Positions 54,420 through 62,566 of a stretch of DNA of 64,000 nt are shown in pieces. The stretch is from positions 186,001 through 250,000 of the forward strand of contig JAPDNP010000003.1 in assembly GCA_025989215.1 (NCBI GenBank), read 5' to 3'. The position numbers and the translations under genes were made by a program. Below the pieces are notes generated by a model. The model worked only from the letters and a program-made list of their open reading frames with translations, did not search any database and was not told the DNA's origin. This stretch comes from Neisseriaceae bacterium JH1-16. Its GTDB lineage: Bacteria > Pseudomonadota > Gammaproteobacteria > Burkholderiales > Chromobacteriaceae. Every line of letters begins with the position of its first letter. The first letter of the stretch is position 1.

Positions 54420-55537
54420 CCAAGCAGTAAATCAATCTGCTCAAACACCATAGAAGGAGAAACAGCGAGCATGCACTGTGCTTGAGGACAACGGTTAGGA
54501 AAGGCCCCCGCTCCCCGTCCACAGCGCCTCACCCAATCCACATCGCGATACAGCATCATCACCTGGTTGCGGCAGGGGAACAGTGGCAGCCCGGCGGGCC
54601 GGTATCGCAGTTGGCCGAAGAACTCGCCGACGCCGAATAGCTGATCGGTGCCCGGCCCATACAGGGTGATGGATGGCGTGCCGGCGATGCGCATCAGGTG
54701 GGTAACGCCGCTGTCCGGGCAGATGCCGAGGCGCGCCTTCGCCAGCAACGCGCGCAACTGCGGCAACGACAGTGAGCCGGCAATCACCAAGTCGTCCGGC
54801 TGGCGCTCCAACCCGTCGAGCAGGTGCGCTTCGCCGGGACCGCAAGACCAGACGATGGTTAGGCCACGTTCGCGCAGATAGGCGGCGACGGCCTGCCAAT
54901 TGGCCGCGCCCCAGTGACGGGTAGCGGAGCTGGCCCCCAGGTGAAGCACGGCAAAGTCTTCCGGCAACGACGGCAGCACTTCGGGCGGGAACGGCCAGTC
55001 GCTCGGCCGGTAGGGAGCCGGGCGCGGTCCGTCGATCAGCTCGGCGACGGTGTCGCACCAGGCAGTCGGCTCGCTCGAGTACGGTCGCATCTCGTCGACG
55101 AATACGTTCTTGTAGGCCGGATACTCGCCGGCGAAACCGACGATCCAGCGCGCGCCGATCGCACGGGCGAGGTAGCTCAGCCGGTTCTCGCCCGGCAGGT
55201 AGACCAGGTCGAAGCGTGGCAGACGGAACAACTGCTTGATCGACGCAAAGTCGCGCGGGTTCCAGCCGAGCGGCTCTACCCCGTATGGGCGGCCGGCATA
55301 GAGCGGCGCCACCAGCTTCGGCATGGCCATCACCAGCTCGGCATCCGGGTACCGTTCGCGCAACTTGGCGACCAGCGCGGTGGTCATCATGCAGTCGCCG
55401 AGCAGCAGATGGTGAAGGATCAGGATGCGACGCACTTCGGCATCGGCCGGGCGACGGCGGAACAGCTGGAAGGGCAGGCGCAGCAGCAGGCTGATGAAGA
55501 TCAGCAGCCTGCCCGGCACGCGGCTCTGTTTCTTCAT
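54416..55537 (-). CDS. Glycosyltransferase family 9 (heptosyltransferase-like)
   Basis: A 373-residue GT-B enzyme for LPS core: RRILILHHLLLGDCMMTTALVAKLRERYPDAELV, FAVLHLGASSATRHWGAANWQAVAAYL (donor site), and LGICPDSGVTHLMRIAGTPSITLYGPG. The Cys-rich end (FPCRNQ, RRCGRG, RCPQAQC) is typical of GT9. ATG at 55537 (MKKQSRVP) with GGGGATGG upstream; 55546 is possible. Confidence 0.85.
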   Translation of the reverse strand: MKKQSRVPGRLLIFISLLLRLPFQLFRRRPADAEVRRILILHHLLLGDCMMTTALVAKLRERYPDAELVMAMPKLVAPLYAGRPYGVEPLGWNPRDFASIKQLFRLPRFDLVYLPGENRLSYLARAIGARWIVGFAGEYPAYKNVFVDEMRPYSSEPTAWCDTVAELIDGPRPAPYRPSDWPFPPEVLPSLPEDFAVLHLGASSATRHWGAANWQAVAAYLRERGLTIVWSCGPGEAHLLDGLERQPDDLVIAGSLSLPQLRALLAKARLGICPDSGVTHLMRIAGTPSITLYGPGTDQLFGVGEFFGQLRYRPAGLPLFPCRNQVMMLYRDVDWVRRCGRGAGAFPNRCPQAQCMLAVSPSMVFEQIDLLLG

Positions 55538-55561
55538 CGCGCCCATCCCCTGCGATGGCAA

Positions 55562-57325
55562 CTACTCATTGGCAGTTTCCTTGAACTGCAGCCGGTACAG
55601 GTTGGCATAGGTACCATCGCGCGCCAGCAGCTCATCGTGGGTGCCGATCTCGGCGATGCGGCCCTGCTGCATCACCACGATGCGGTCGGCGTTCTCGATA
55701 GTGGACAGGCGGTGCGCGATCACCAGGGTGGTCCGGTCCTGCATCAGCCGATCGAGCGCACCCTGTACCAATCGCTCGGACTGGGTGTCGAGCGCGCTGG
55801 TCGCCTCGTCGAGGATCAGGATCGGTGCGTTCTTCAGCAACGCGCGGGCGATGGCGATACGCTGGCGCTGGCCGCCGGACAGCTTGGTGCCCTTCTCGCC
55901 GATCAGCGTGTCGAAGCCGTCCGGCAGATGCTCGATGAACTCCAGCGCATTGGCGGCGCGGGCGGCGGCGATCACCTCGTCGCGGCCGACTTCGCCGAGC
56001 CGGCCGTAGGCGATGTTGGCGGCCACGGTGTCGTTGAACAGCACCACCTCCTGGCTGACCAGTGCAATGTGCGCACGCAGGCTGCCAAGCTCGATCTCGG
56101 GCAGCGGCACGCCGTCGAGGCAGATCCGGCCGGAACTCGGCTCGTAGAAGCGCGGCAGCAGGCTCGCCATCGTGCTCTTGCCGCTGCCCGAGGCGCCGAC
56201 CAGCGCCACCGTCTCGCCGGCGGCAATGTCCAGCGTCACGCCATTGAGCGCCTGGCGCTCGGCGGCGGGATAGCGGAAACCGACGTTCTGGAACGATAGC
56301 CGGCCGCGCGGTTCGGCCAACCTTTGGGTGCCCTGATTCGGCTCCTCCACCGCGTCGAGCAGCTCGAACACGCTCTCGGCGGCGGCCAGGCCACGCTGCA
56401 GCGCCTGCGAGATGCTGGTGACCCGCTTCATCGGCGGGAACAGCAGCGACATCGCGGTCAGAAAGGACATGAAATCGCCGGCGGTGAACGCATTGTGGCG
56501 GGCGCGCAGGCCGGCGAAGTACAGGATCAGCGCGATCGCGCAGGCGATGAACAGCTGGGTGACGCCAGTGTTCAGCGACGACATGCTGGTCTGCTTGATG
56601 TTGTTACGGCGCAGCGAATTGGCCACCTGAGCGAAACGACTGCCCTCGCGCTGCTCGCCACCGTACACCTTGACCACGCGCTGGCCATCGATGGTCTCGC
56701 CGAGCACCTGGGTCAGCTTGCCCATGTGCTGCTGGTTCTCACGCGACAAGCCGCGCAGCCGCTTGCTGACGATGCGAATGCACAAGGTCACCAGCGGCAT
56801 CACCGCGATACAGATCAGCGTCAGCTGCCAGTCGGTGTAGAGCAGCAGGCCGAACAGGCCGAGCACGGTGATGCCGTCCTTGACCACCACGGTGATCACG
56901 TTGAAGCCGGCCTCGGTGACCTGATTGACGTCGTTGGTGACGCGCGACAGCGTACGGCCAGTCGGGTGATCGTCGTAGTAGTGCACCGGCAGGCGCATCA
57001 GCTTGGCGAACATCGCCTCGCGTAGCCGCATCACCAGCTTGCCGGACAGCCAACTGGTAGTGTAGTCGTTGACGAAGCTCGCCATGCCGCGCAACAGAAA
57101 CAACGCGACCAGCGCCAGCGGCGCGAAGATCAGTGCCGTTGCGTTCTTGTCGACGAAGATGGCGTCGACCAGCGGTTTCATCAGCCGGGCGAACGCCGGC
57201 TCGGTCGCCGCGGCGATCGACATCGCCACCAGCGAGATGCTGAAGACCTTCCAGTCGCCGCGCAGATAACCGAGCAGCCGACGGTACAAGTCCATGCTGC
57301 TGGGGGTATGAGAAGGTGTCGTCAT
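55562..57325 (-). CDS. msbA: Lipid A export ABC transporter MsbA
   Basis: A 587-residue half-transporter: six membrane helices (MDLYRRLLGYLRGDWKVFSISL at start). The ATPase has Walker A GASGSGKSTMAS, signature LSGGQRQRIAIARALL, Walker B ILILDEATSALD and H-loop VIAHRLSTI. It flips lipid A-core across the inner membrane. Neighbours are LPS-core glycosyltransferases. A TATAAT box on the minus strand (57364-57369) may be its promoter. Confidence 0.95.
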   Translation of the reverse strand: MTTPSHTPSSMDLYRRLLGYLRGDWKVFSISLVAMSIAAATEPAFARLMKPLVDAIFVDKNATALIFAPLALVALFLLRGMASFVNDYTTSWLSGKLVMRLREAMFAKLMRLPVHYYDDHPTGRTLSRVTNDVNQVTEAGFNVITVVVKDGITVLGLFGLLLYTDWQLTLICIAVMPLVTLCIRIVSKRLRGLSRENQQHMGKLTQVLGETIDGQRVVKVYGGEQREGSRFAQVANSLRRNNIKQTSMSSLNTGVTQLFIACAIALILYFAGLRARHNAFTAGDFMSFLTAMSLLFPPMKRVTSISQALQRGLAAAESVFELLDAVEEPNQGTQRLAEPRGRLSFQNVGFRYPAAERQALNGVTLDIAAGETVALVGASGSGKSTMASLLPRFYEPSSGRICLDGVPLPEIELGSLRAHIALVSQEVVLFNDTVAANIAYGRLGEVGRDEVIAAARAANALEFIEHLPDGFDTLIGEKGTKLSGGQRQRIAIARALLKNAPILILDEATSALDTQSERLVQGALDRLMQDRTTLVIAHRLSTIENADRIVVMQQGRIAEIGTHDELLARDGTYANLYRLQFKETANE

Positions 57326-57375
57326 CGGGGACGCGGTACCTAAATATTCAGGGAAAACACGGGATTATACGGCAT

Positions 57376-57400
57376 CCGCCGCAGCTGTTCGCTGCGGCGG
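57376..57400 (-). terminator. Strong hairpin after the heptosyltransferase III-like gene
   Basis: CCGCCGCAGC / GCTGCGGCGG with loop TGTTC, 12 bases after the stop; no T-run, so termination is uncertain. Confidence 0.5.
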
Positions 57401-57411
57401 GATGGTCGGAC

Positions 57412-58506
57412 TCAAACGCGGGCGGTTTCGGCCAGCAGGCTGTCGATCGCGGCCAGCACCGGCGCGACCTCGATGCGCTGCAGGCACTCGCTTTGCCAGC
57501 CGCCACCGCAGCCGGCGTTGCCGCAAGGCCGACAGGTGAACTCGTCGAGCTTGACGATGCGATGCGGCACCTGCCACGGCCCCCACTCGATGTCGCCAGA
57601 TGGGCCGAACAGCGCCACAGCCGGGGTCTGCACCGCCGAGGCGATGTGCATCGGCACCGAATCGACGCCGGCAAACAGCCGGGCGCCGGCGATCAGCGCC
57701 GCCAACTCCTTCAACGTCAATTGCCCCGCCAGGTTGACCACCGGACGAGTCAGCCGTGCATTGATGTCGCGCACCATCGCCAGCTCGGCCTCGGTCGGTG
57801 CGGCGCTGAGCACCACCTGCTCGCCGCGCGCGGACAAGGCGTCGACCAGCGCCGCCATCTTGTCGATGGGCCAGCACTTGAAGAACCAGCGCGAGGTCGG
57901 GTGCACCACGATGTAGCGCCCGGCCTCGACGCCGTGTTCGGCCAACTTGGACGCGACAGACACCTCGGCGTCGCGACCCGGTACCAGCGACAGCGCCCGC
58001 TCGCCGCGCTCGGGATAGATGCCGAGCCGGCGCAGCGCGTCCAGGTGCACCTCGATGGTGTGCCGGGTATTGCCCGGCACCAGCGAGTAGCGATGGGTGA
58101 AGCTCTTGCGGTAGAAACGGCTGCTGCCCGGCCAGTCGGGTGCCACCGCCCAGCGCGGCTTCAACAGCCGCGCATACCAGGCGCCGCGGTTGTGCTCGGT
58201 CAGGGTGATGACCAGATCGTAGCGGCGCGCCTTCAGGCGGCCGAGCAGGCCCGACTCGGCGGCCAGCTGGCCGCGCAGGCCGAGTTTCTTCCACTGCCGG
58301 TCGATGGTATGCAACTCGGACAGCGCCGGGTGCAGCGACAGCATCTCGCGGGTGTCGTGATAGACCAGCGCGTCGATCTCGGCATGTGGCAAGTGATTCT
58401 TCAGCACGCTCAGCACCGGCGAGGCGAGCAGCACGTCGCCGTGGTGGCGCAGCTTGATCACCAGCACACGACGGACCGTGGACAGGTCGATGGGATCGTT
58501 CAGCAT
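57412..58506 (-). CDS. Lipopolysaccharide heptosyltransferase III-like (WaaQ family)
   Basis: A 364-residue GT9 enzyme: VRRVLVIKLRHHGDVLLASPVLSVLKNHLPHAEIDALVYHDT, VVHPTSRWFFKCWPIDKMAALVDAL, FAGVDSVPMHIASAVQTPAVALFGPSGDIEWGPW, plus the Cys-rich tail TCRPCGNAGCGGGWQSECL. These fit the putative heptosyltransferase III family. Ends beside the msbA promoter; begins 14 bases after ptsI. Confidence 0.87.
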   Translation of the reverse strand: MLNDPIDLSTVRRVLVIKLRHHGDVLLASPVLSVLKNHLPHAEIDALVYHDTREMLSLHPALSELHTIDRQWKKLGLRGQLAAESGLLGRLKARRYDLVITLTEHNRGAWYARLLKPRWAVAPDWPGSSRFYRKSFTHRYSLVPGNTRHTIEVHLDALRRLGIYPERGERALSLVPGRDAEVSVASKLAEHGVEAGRYIVVHPTSRWFFKCWPIDKMAALVDALSARGEQVVLSAAPTEAELAMVRDINARLTRPVVNLAGQLTLKELAALIAGARLFAGVDSVPMHIASAVQTPAVALFGPSGDIEWGPWQVPHRIVKLDEFTCRPCGNAGCGGGWQSECLQRIEVAPVLAAIDSLLAETARV

Positions 58507-58520
58507 CGAGAGGGGCCGGC

Positions 58521-60260
58521 TCAGACGGCCGGCTCTGCATTCAGTTGGTCGAGAAGGTCGGCGATTCTATCAGGGTCTTCGGTGCGCAGCATGCGCCCGA
58601 CCAGCGGTACTACGTCGTCGAGATGGCTGTTGCGCACCACCTGCTTGATCGACAGCACGTGCACCGGGTCCATCGAGAAGTGCCGCAGCCCCATGCCGAG
58701 CAGCAGCCGGGTCATCCGCGCATCGCCGGCCATCTCGCCGCACACCGCCACCGTCTTGCCGGCGCGCTGCGTGGTCTTGATGGTGTGGGCGATCAGCTTG
58801 AGCACCGCCGGATGCACCGGGTCGTACAGATGGCTTACCGAGTCGTCGTTGCGGTCGACCGCCAGCGTGTACTGGATCAGGTCGTTGGTGCCGATCGATA
58901 CGAAATCGACATGCTTGAGCAGACTGCCCACCACCAGCGCCGCCGACGGGATCTCGATCATCGCGCCGATCTCGATCTTGTCGGCATAGGCGATGCCCTC
59001 GTCGCGCAGCTCTTCCTTGGCGTAGGCCAGCTGTGCCAGCGCCTGCTTCAGTTCCGGCAGTGCGGTGAGCATCGGAAACATGATGCGGATGCGGCCGTGC
59101 AGCGAGGCGCGCAGCAGCGCGCGCAGCTGGGCGCGGAACATCAGCGGTTCGGCCAGGCACAGGCGGATGCCAGTCAGGCCCAGCGCCGGATTGTCGGCCA
59201 CGCCGTGGCTGAGCCAACGCGGACTCTTGTCGGCGCCCAGGTCCATGGTGCGCACCGTCACCGGCGCGCCCTTCATCGCCTCGACGACATGCCGGTAGGC
59301 CTCGTATTGTTCGTCCTCGCTCGGCAGCGTATCGCGGCCGAGGAACATGAATTCGCTGCGGAACAGGCCGATGCCGGCGGCGCCGGAGTTCTTCGCGACG
59401 TCGACATGCTCGGGCAGTTCGATATTGGCCAGCAATTCGATCTGCGCGCCGTCGCGGGTCTCGGCGCTGACCTTGCGGATGCTCGACAGCTTGCGCCGCG
59501 CGGCGTGCCAGGCGCGCTGGCGCTGGCGGTATTCGGCCAACACCAGTTCTTCCGGATTGATGATCAGCACGCCTTGCTGGCCGTCGACGATCACCCACTC
59601 GTCCTCGCGGATCAGCGTGCGGCCGTGATGCAGTGCGATCACCGACGGCAGATCGAGACTGCGGCCGAGGATCGCAGTGTGGCTGGTCGCCCCGCCGACG
59701 TCGGTGACAAAGGCGGCGATGCGGCTGTCCTTGAAGTACACCATGTCGGCCGGCGACAGATCGTGTGCGATCAGGATGGTGTCGTCGAACAGGTCCTCGG
59801 CGATGCCCAATTCGGTGTCGTGGCCGGCCAGGTTCTTGAAGATGCGCTCGACCACCTGCAGCACGTCGTGCTTGCGCTCGCGCAGGTAGTCCTCCTCGAT
59901 CGCATCGAACTGTTCGGCCAACAGGTCGGCCTGCAGCTTCAGCGCCCATTCGGCATTGCAGCGCTGCGCCTCGATGATGTCGATCGGGTCGCCGGAAATC
60001 GAGATGTCCGACAGCAGCATCACGTGCAGCGACAGAAAGGCGCCGAGCTCGGCCGGGGCATTGTCCGGGATGCTGCTGCGCAGCTGCTCGAGCTGCTTGC
60101 GGGTCATGCGGATCGCTTCCTCGAAGCGCGCCACTTCGCCCGGCACCTCGGCCGCGTCGAGGCCGTAATGGGCCACGTCTTCCATGCTCTGCCGCACCAG
60201 ATGGGCGCGCCCGATGGCGATCCCTCCTCCGATGGCGACTCCGTGCAGACTGATGCTCAT
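58521..60260 (-). CDS. ptsI: PTS enzyme I (phosphoenolpyruvate-protein phosphotransferase)
   Basis: A 579-residue enzyme I. Phosphohistidine H194 in VTDVGGATSHTAILGRS; PEP-binding barrel with GIGLFRSEFMFLGRD, RTMDLGADK, GAMIEIPSAALV, FVSIGTNDLIQYTLAVDRND and VAVCGEMAGD. It has no GAF or EIIA extension, so it is the basic form. It passes phosphate to HPr encoded just upstream. With no sugar permease nearby, the EI-HPr-EIIA(Man) set looks regulatory. Two motif copies inside (59532, 59913). Confidence 0.93.
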   Translation of the reverse strand: MSISLHGVAIGGGIAIGRAHLVRQSMEDVAHYGLDAAEVPGEVARFEEAIRMTRKQLEQLRSSIPDNAPAELGAFLSLHVMLLSDISISGDPIDIIEAQRCNAEWALKLQADLLAEQFDAIEEDYLRERKHDVLQVVERIFKNLAGHDTELGIAEDLFDDTILIAHDLSPADMVYFKDSRIAAFVTDVGGATSHTAILGRSLDLPSVIALHHGRTLIREDEWVIVDGQQGVLIINPEELVLAEYRQRQRAWHAARRKLSSIRKVSAETRDGAQIELLANIELPEHVDVAKNSGAAGIGLFRSEFMFLGRDTLPSEDEQYEAYRHVVEAMKGAPVTVRTMDLGADKSPRWLSHGVADNPALGLTGIRLCLAEPLMFRAQLRALLRASLHGRIRIMFPMLTALPELKQALAQLAYAKEELRDEGIAYADKIEIGAMIEIPSAALVVGSLLKHVDFVSIGTNDLIQYTLAVDRNDDSVSHLYDPVHPAVLKLIAHTIKTTQRAGKTVAVCGEMAGDARMTRLLLGMGLRHFSMDPVHVLSIKQVVRNSHLDDVVPLVGRMLRTEDPDRIADLLDQLNAEPAV

Positions 60261-60303
60261 GCTAGCGGGTATCCCTCAGGGCCGCTCGTGCCGGCCCGGC
60301 TGG

Positions 60304-60573
60304 TTATTCGGCTTCGTCGAAACGGTTGTTGATCAGCGTGACCAGCGCGTCGGTGGCCGCCTGCTCGTCTTCGCCGCTGATCTCGAGCTCGATGACGACG
60401 CCCTTGGCCGCCGCCAGCATCATCACGCCCATGATGCTCTTGCCGTTGACGCGGCGACCGTTGCGCGACACGAAGATATCGCTCTTGTGACGGCTGGCGG
60501 TCTGGGTGAACTTGCTCGACGCACGCGCGTGCAGGCCCAGTTTGTTGATGATTTCGATCTGGGTCTTGATCAT
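60304..60573 (-). CDS. ptsH: Phosphocarrier protein HPr
   Basis: An 89-residue HPr: active H15 in KLGLHARASSKF, regulatory S46 in VNGKSIMGVMML. Start at 60573 with GGGGAA upstream. It lies 2 bases after the EIIA stop and 43 bases before ptsI. Confidence 0.95.
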   Translation of the reverse strand: MIKTQIEIINKLGLHARASSKFTQTASRHKSDIFVSRNGRRVNGKSIMGVMMLAAAKGVVIELEISGEDEQAATDALVTLINNRFDEAE

Positions 60574-60575
60574 GA

Positions 60576-60971
60576 TTAGGTATTCCCCTGTGTGATGTTC
60601 TGTACCCCTTCGCGGCCACCGGCCAGGGCTTTTTCTACCAAATCGGCCAAGGGTTGGCCGCAATAGCACAAGGACCGCACCAGCATCGGCAGGCTCAGCC
60701 CCGCCACCGCCTCGATGCGGCCCGGCACCACCAGCCGGCTCGCCACGTTCGACGGCGTGCCCCCGACCATGTCGGTGAGTATCAGCACCCCCTCGCCCTG
60801 ATCGAGATGGGTGATCAACGAGTGGGCGTAGGCGAGCAGCTGGTCCGGGTCATCGTTCTTGTCGACCGCCATTACCGCCATATTGCCCGGATCGGCACCG
60901 AAGAAATGACGGGCGCACTCGGTGAAGCTCTGCCCGAGGCCGTAATGAGTGATCAGTAAGAGGCCGACCAT
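60576..60971 (-). CDS. PTS mannose-family EIIA protein
   Basis: A 131-residue EIIA(Man) domain: H9 in LLLITHYGLGQSF is the phosphorylation site; LILTDMVGGTPSNVASRL follows. Stand-alone EIIA(Man) proteins beside ptsH-ptsI are usual in betaproteobacteria and are thought to be regulatory. A degenerate inverted pair CGGCCAA-GGG-TTGGCCG (60644-60660) lies in the coding end. Confidence 0.92.
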   Translation of the reverse strand: MVGLLLITHYGLGQSFTECARHFFGADPGNMAVMAVDKNDDPDQLLAYAHSLITHLDQGEGVLILTDMVGGTPSNVASRLVVPGRIEAVAGLSLPMLVRSLCYCGQPLADLVEKALAGGREGVQNITQGNT

Positions 60972-60998
60972 GATGCGCGGTTCCCTGGTGACAATGTT

Positions 60999-62399
60999 TC
61001 AGATTGTAACAATCGGGTTTTCGATACGGCGAAACCAGCCTAGCCGACCGGCCAGCCCCACCACCTCGCCGACGATGATCAAGGCCGGCGAGGCGATGCC
61101 GTGCTCGCCGATCAGCACCGGCAGCGTCGCCAGGGTGCCGACCACGGTGCGCTGGCGCTCGGTGGTAGCCCACTCGACCACCGCGGCCGGGGTGCTGTCC
61201 GGCTTGCCGTGCGCAACGAAGGCCGCGCACAGTTCGGCGGCGGTCGACACGCCCATGTACACCACTACCGTCTGATTCGGCCGGGTCAGCGCCGGCCAGT
61301 CGAGCTGGATGGTGCCGTCCTGCTTGTGCCCGGTGACGAAGGTCACCGACTGCGCATAATCGCGGTGCGTCAGCGGAATGCCGGCATACGCCGCGGCGCC
61401 CGAGGCTGAGGTGATGCCCGGTACCACTTCGAACGGAATGCCGTGTTCGGCCAACTTCTCGATCTCTTCGCCGCCGCGGCCGAAGGTGAACGGGTCGCCG
61501 CCTTTCAGGCGCAGCACCCGTTTGCCTTCCTGCGCCAGGCGCAGCATCAGCTCGTTGATGTCCTCCTGCGGCAGCGTGTGGTTAGCGCGCTGCTTGCCGA
61601 CGAAGATGCGCTCGGCGTCGCGGCGCACCAGTTCCAGCAGTTCCGGCGCAACCAGGTTGTCGTACAGCACCACGTCGGCCTGCTGCATCAGCCGCAGCGC
61701 GCGGAAGGTCAGCAGATCCGGGTTGCCGGGGCCGGCGCCGACCAGATAGACCGCGCCGGACGGCGCGTCGGGCTGGGCCAGGCGCTGTTCCATCAGTTGC
61801 TCGGCAATAGCGTCGCTACCGGCCACCACCGCATCGGCGACCGGGCCTTCCAGCACCGATTCCCAGAACGCGCGGCGCTGCTCGACATCGCCGAAGCGCG
61901 CCTTGACCCGATCGCGAAAGCGCGCACCGAAGCTGGCGAGGCGACCGAAGCCGGCCGGGATCAGGCTCTCGAGCCGGGCACGCACCAGGCGTCCCAGCAC
62001 CGGCACCGAGCCGCCGGTCGACACCGCGATCAACAGCGGCGAGCGATCGACGATCGCCGGGCTGATCCAGGTCGACAGCTCCGGATCGTCGACCACATTG
62101 ACCGGGATATTGGCCGCCTTTGCCGCGTCGCTAACCGCCTGGTTGACCGCGCGGTCGTCGGTGGCGGCGATCACCAGCCGCTGGCCGCCGACGGCATCGG
62201 CGGCGAACTCGGCCGCCTGGTGACGCAGCTCGCCGGCGGCGGCCAGTTCGGCCAACTCGCGGCACAGCACCGGCGCCAGCACGGTCAGCTCGGCGCCGGC
62301 CGCGCGCAGCAGCCGCACCTTGCGCAGTGCCACCTCGCCGCCGCCAACGATCAGACAGGGTGCCTGCCTGACGTTCATGAATAGGGGGAAGTACTCCAT
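60999..62399 (-). CDS. cysG: Siroheme synthase (multifunctional)
   Basis: A 466-residue enzyme. The N-terminal third is precorrin-2 dehydrogenase/ferrochelatase (LIVGGGEVALRKVRLLRAAGA, NVVDDPELSTWISPAIVDRSPLLIAVSTGG). The C-terminal half is uroporphyrinogen III methyltransferase (VYLVGAGPGNPDLLTFRALRLMQQADVVLYDNLV, GGDPFTFGRGGEE, VTFVTGHK). It makes siroheme for sulfite or nitrite reductase. Start at 62399 with GGAG upstream; two motif copies inside (61446, 62247). Confidence 0.95.
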   Translation of the reverse strand: MEYFPLFMNVRQAPCLIVGGGEVALRKVRLLRAAGAELTVLAPVLCRELAELAAAGELRHQAAEFAADAVGGQRLVIAATDDRAVNQAVSDAAKAANIPVNVVDDPELSTWISPAIVDRSPLLIAVSTGGSVPVLGRLVRARLESLIPAGFGRLASFGARFRDRVKARFGDVEQRRAFWESVLEGPVADAVVAGSDAIAEQLMEQRLAQPDAPSGAVYLVGAGPGNPDLLTFRALRLMQQADVVLYDNLVAPELLELVRRDAERIFVGKQRANHTLPQEDINELMLRLAQEGKRVLRLKGGDPFTFGRGGEEIEKLAEHGIPFEVVPGITSASGAAAYAGIPLTHRDYAQSVTFVTGHKQDGTIQLDWPALTRPNQTVVVYMGVSTAAELCAAFVAHGKPDSTPAAVVEWATTERQRTVVGTLATLPVLIGEHGIASPALIIVGEVVGLAGRLGWFRRIENPIVTI

Positions 62400-62566
62400 G
62401 CCACACTCCAAATCGATGCGCCAAGCATACTGCATTTGCTGCAATACCGGGGCCTGGCGCGTACCGCCCCCGCAGCGTGATGGCCGGCTCTCGTCACGAC
62501 GAGGCTGACAGGCGCGCCAAAACTGCCATGATGAAGAGGATGCCGTGACCTGCCGGAAGCCCGATC

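Noticed and set aside
58545-60332. Long plus-strand frame (595 codons) across ptsI
   Set aside because: Antisense shadow of enzyme I.
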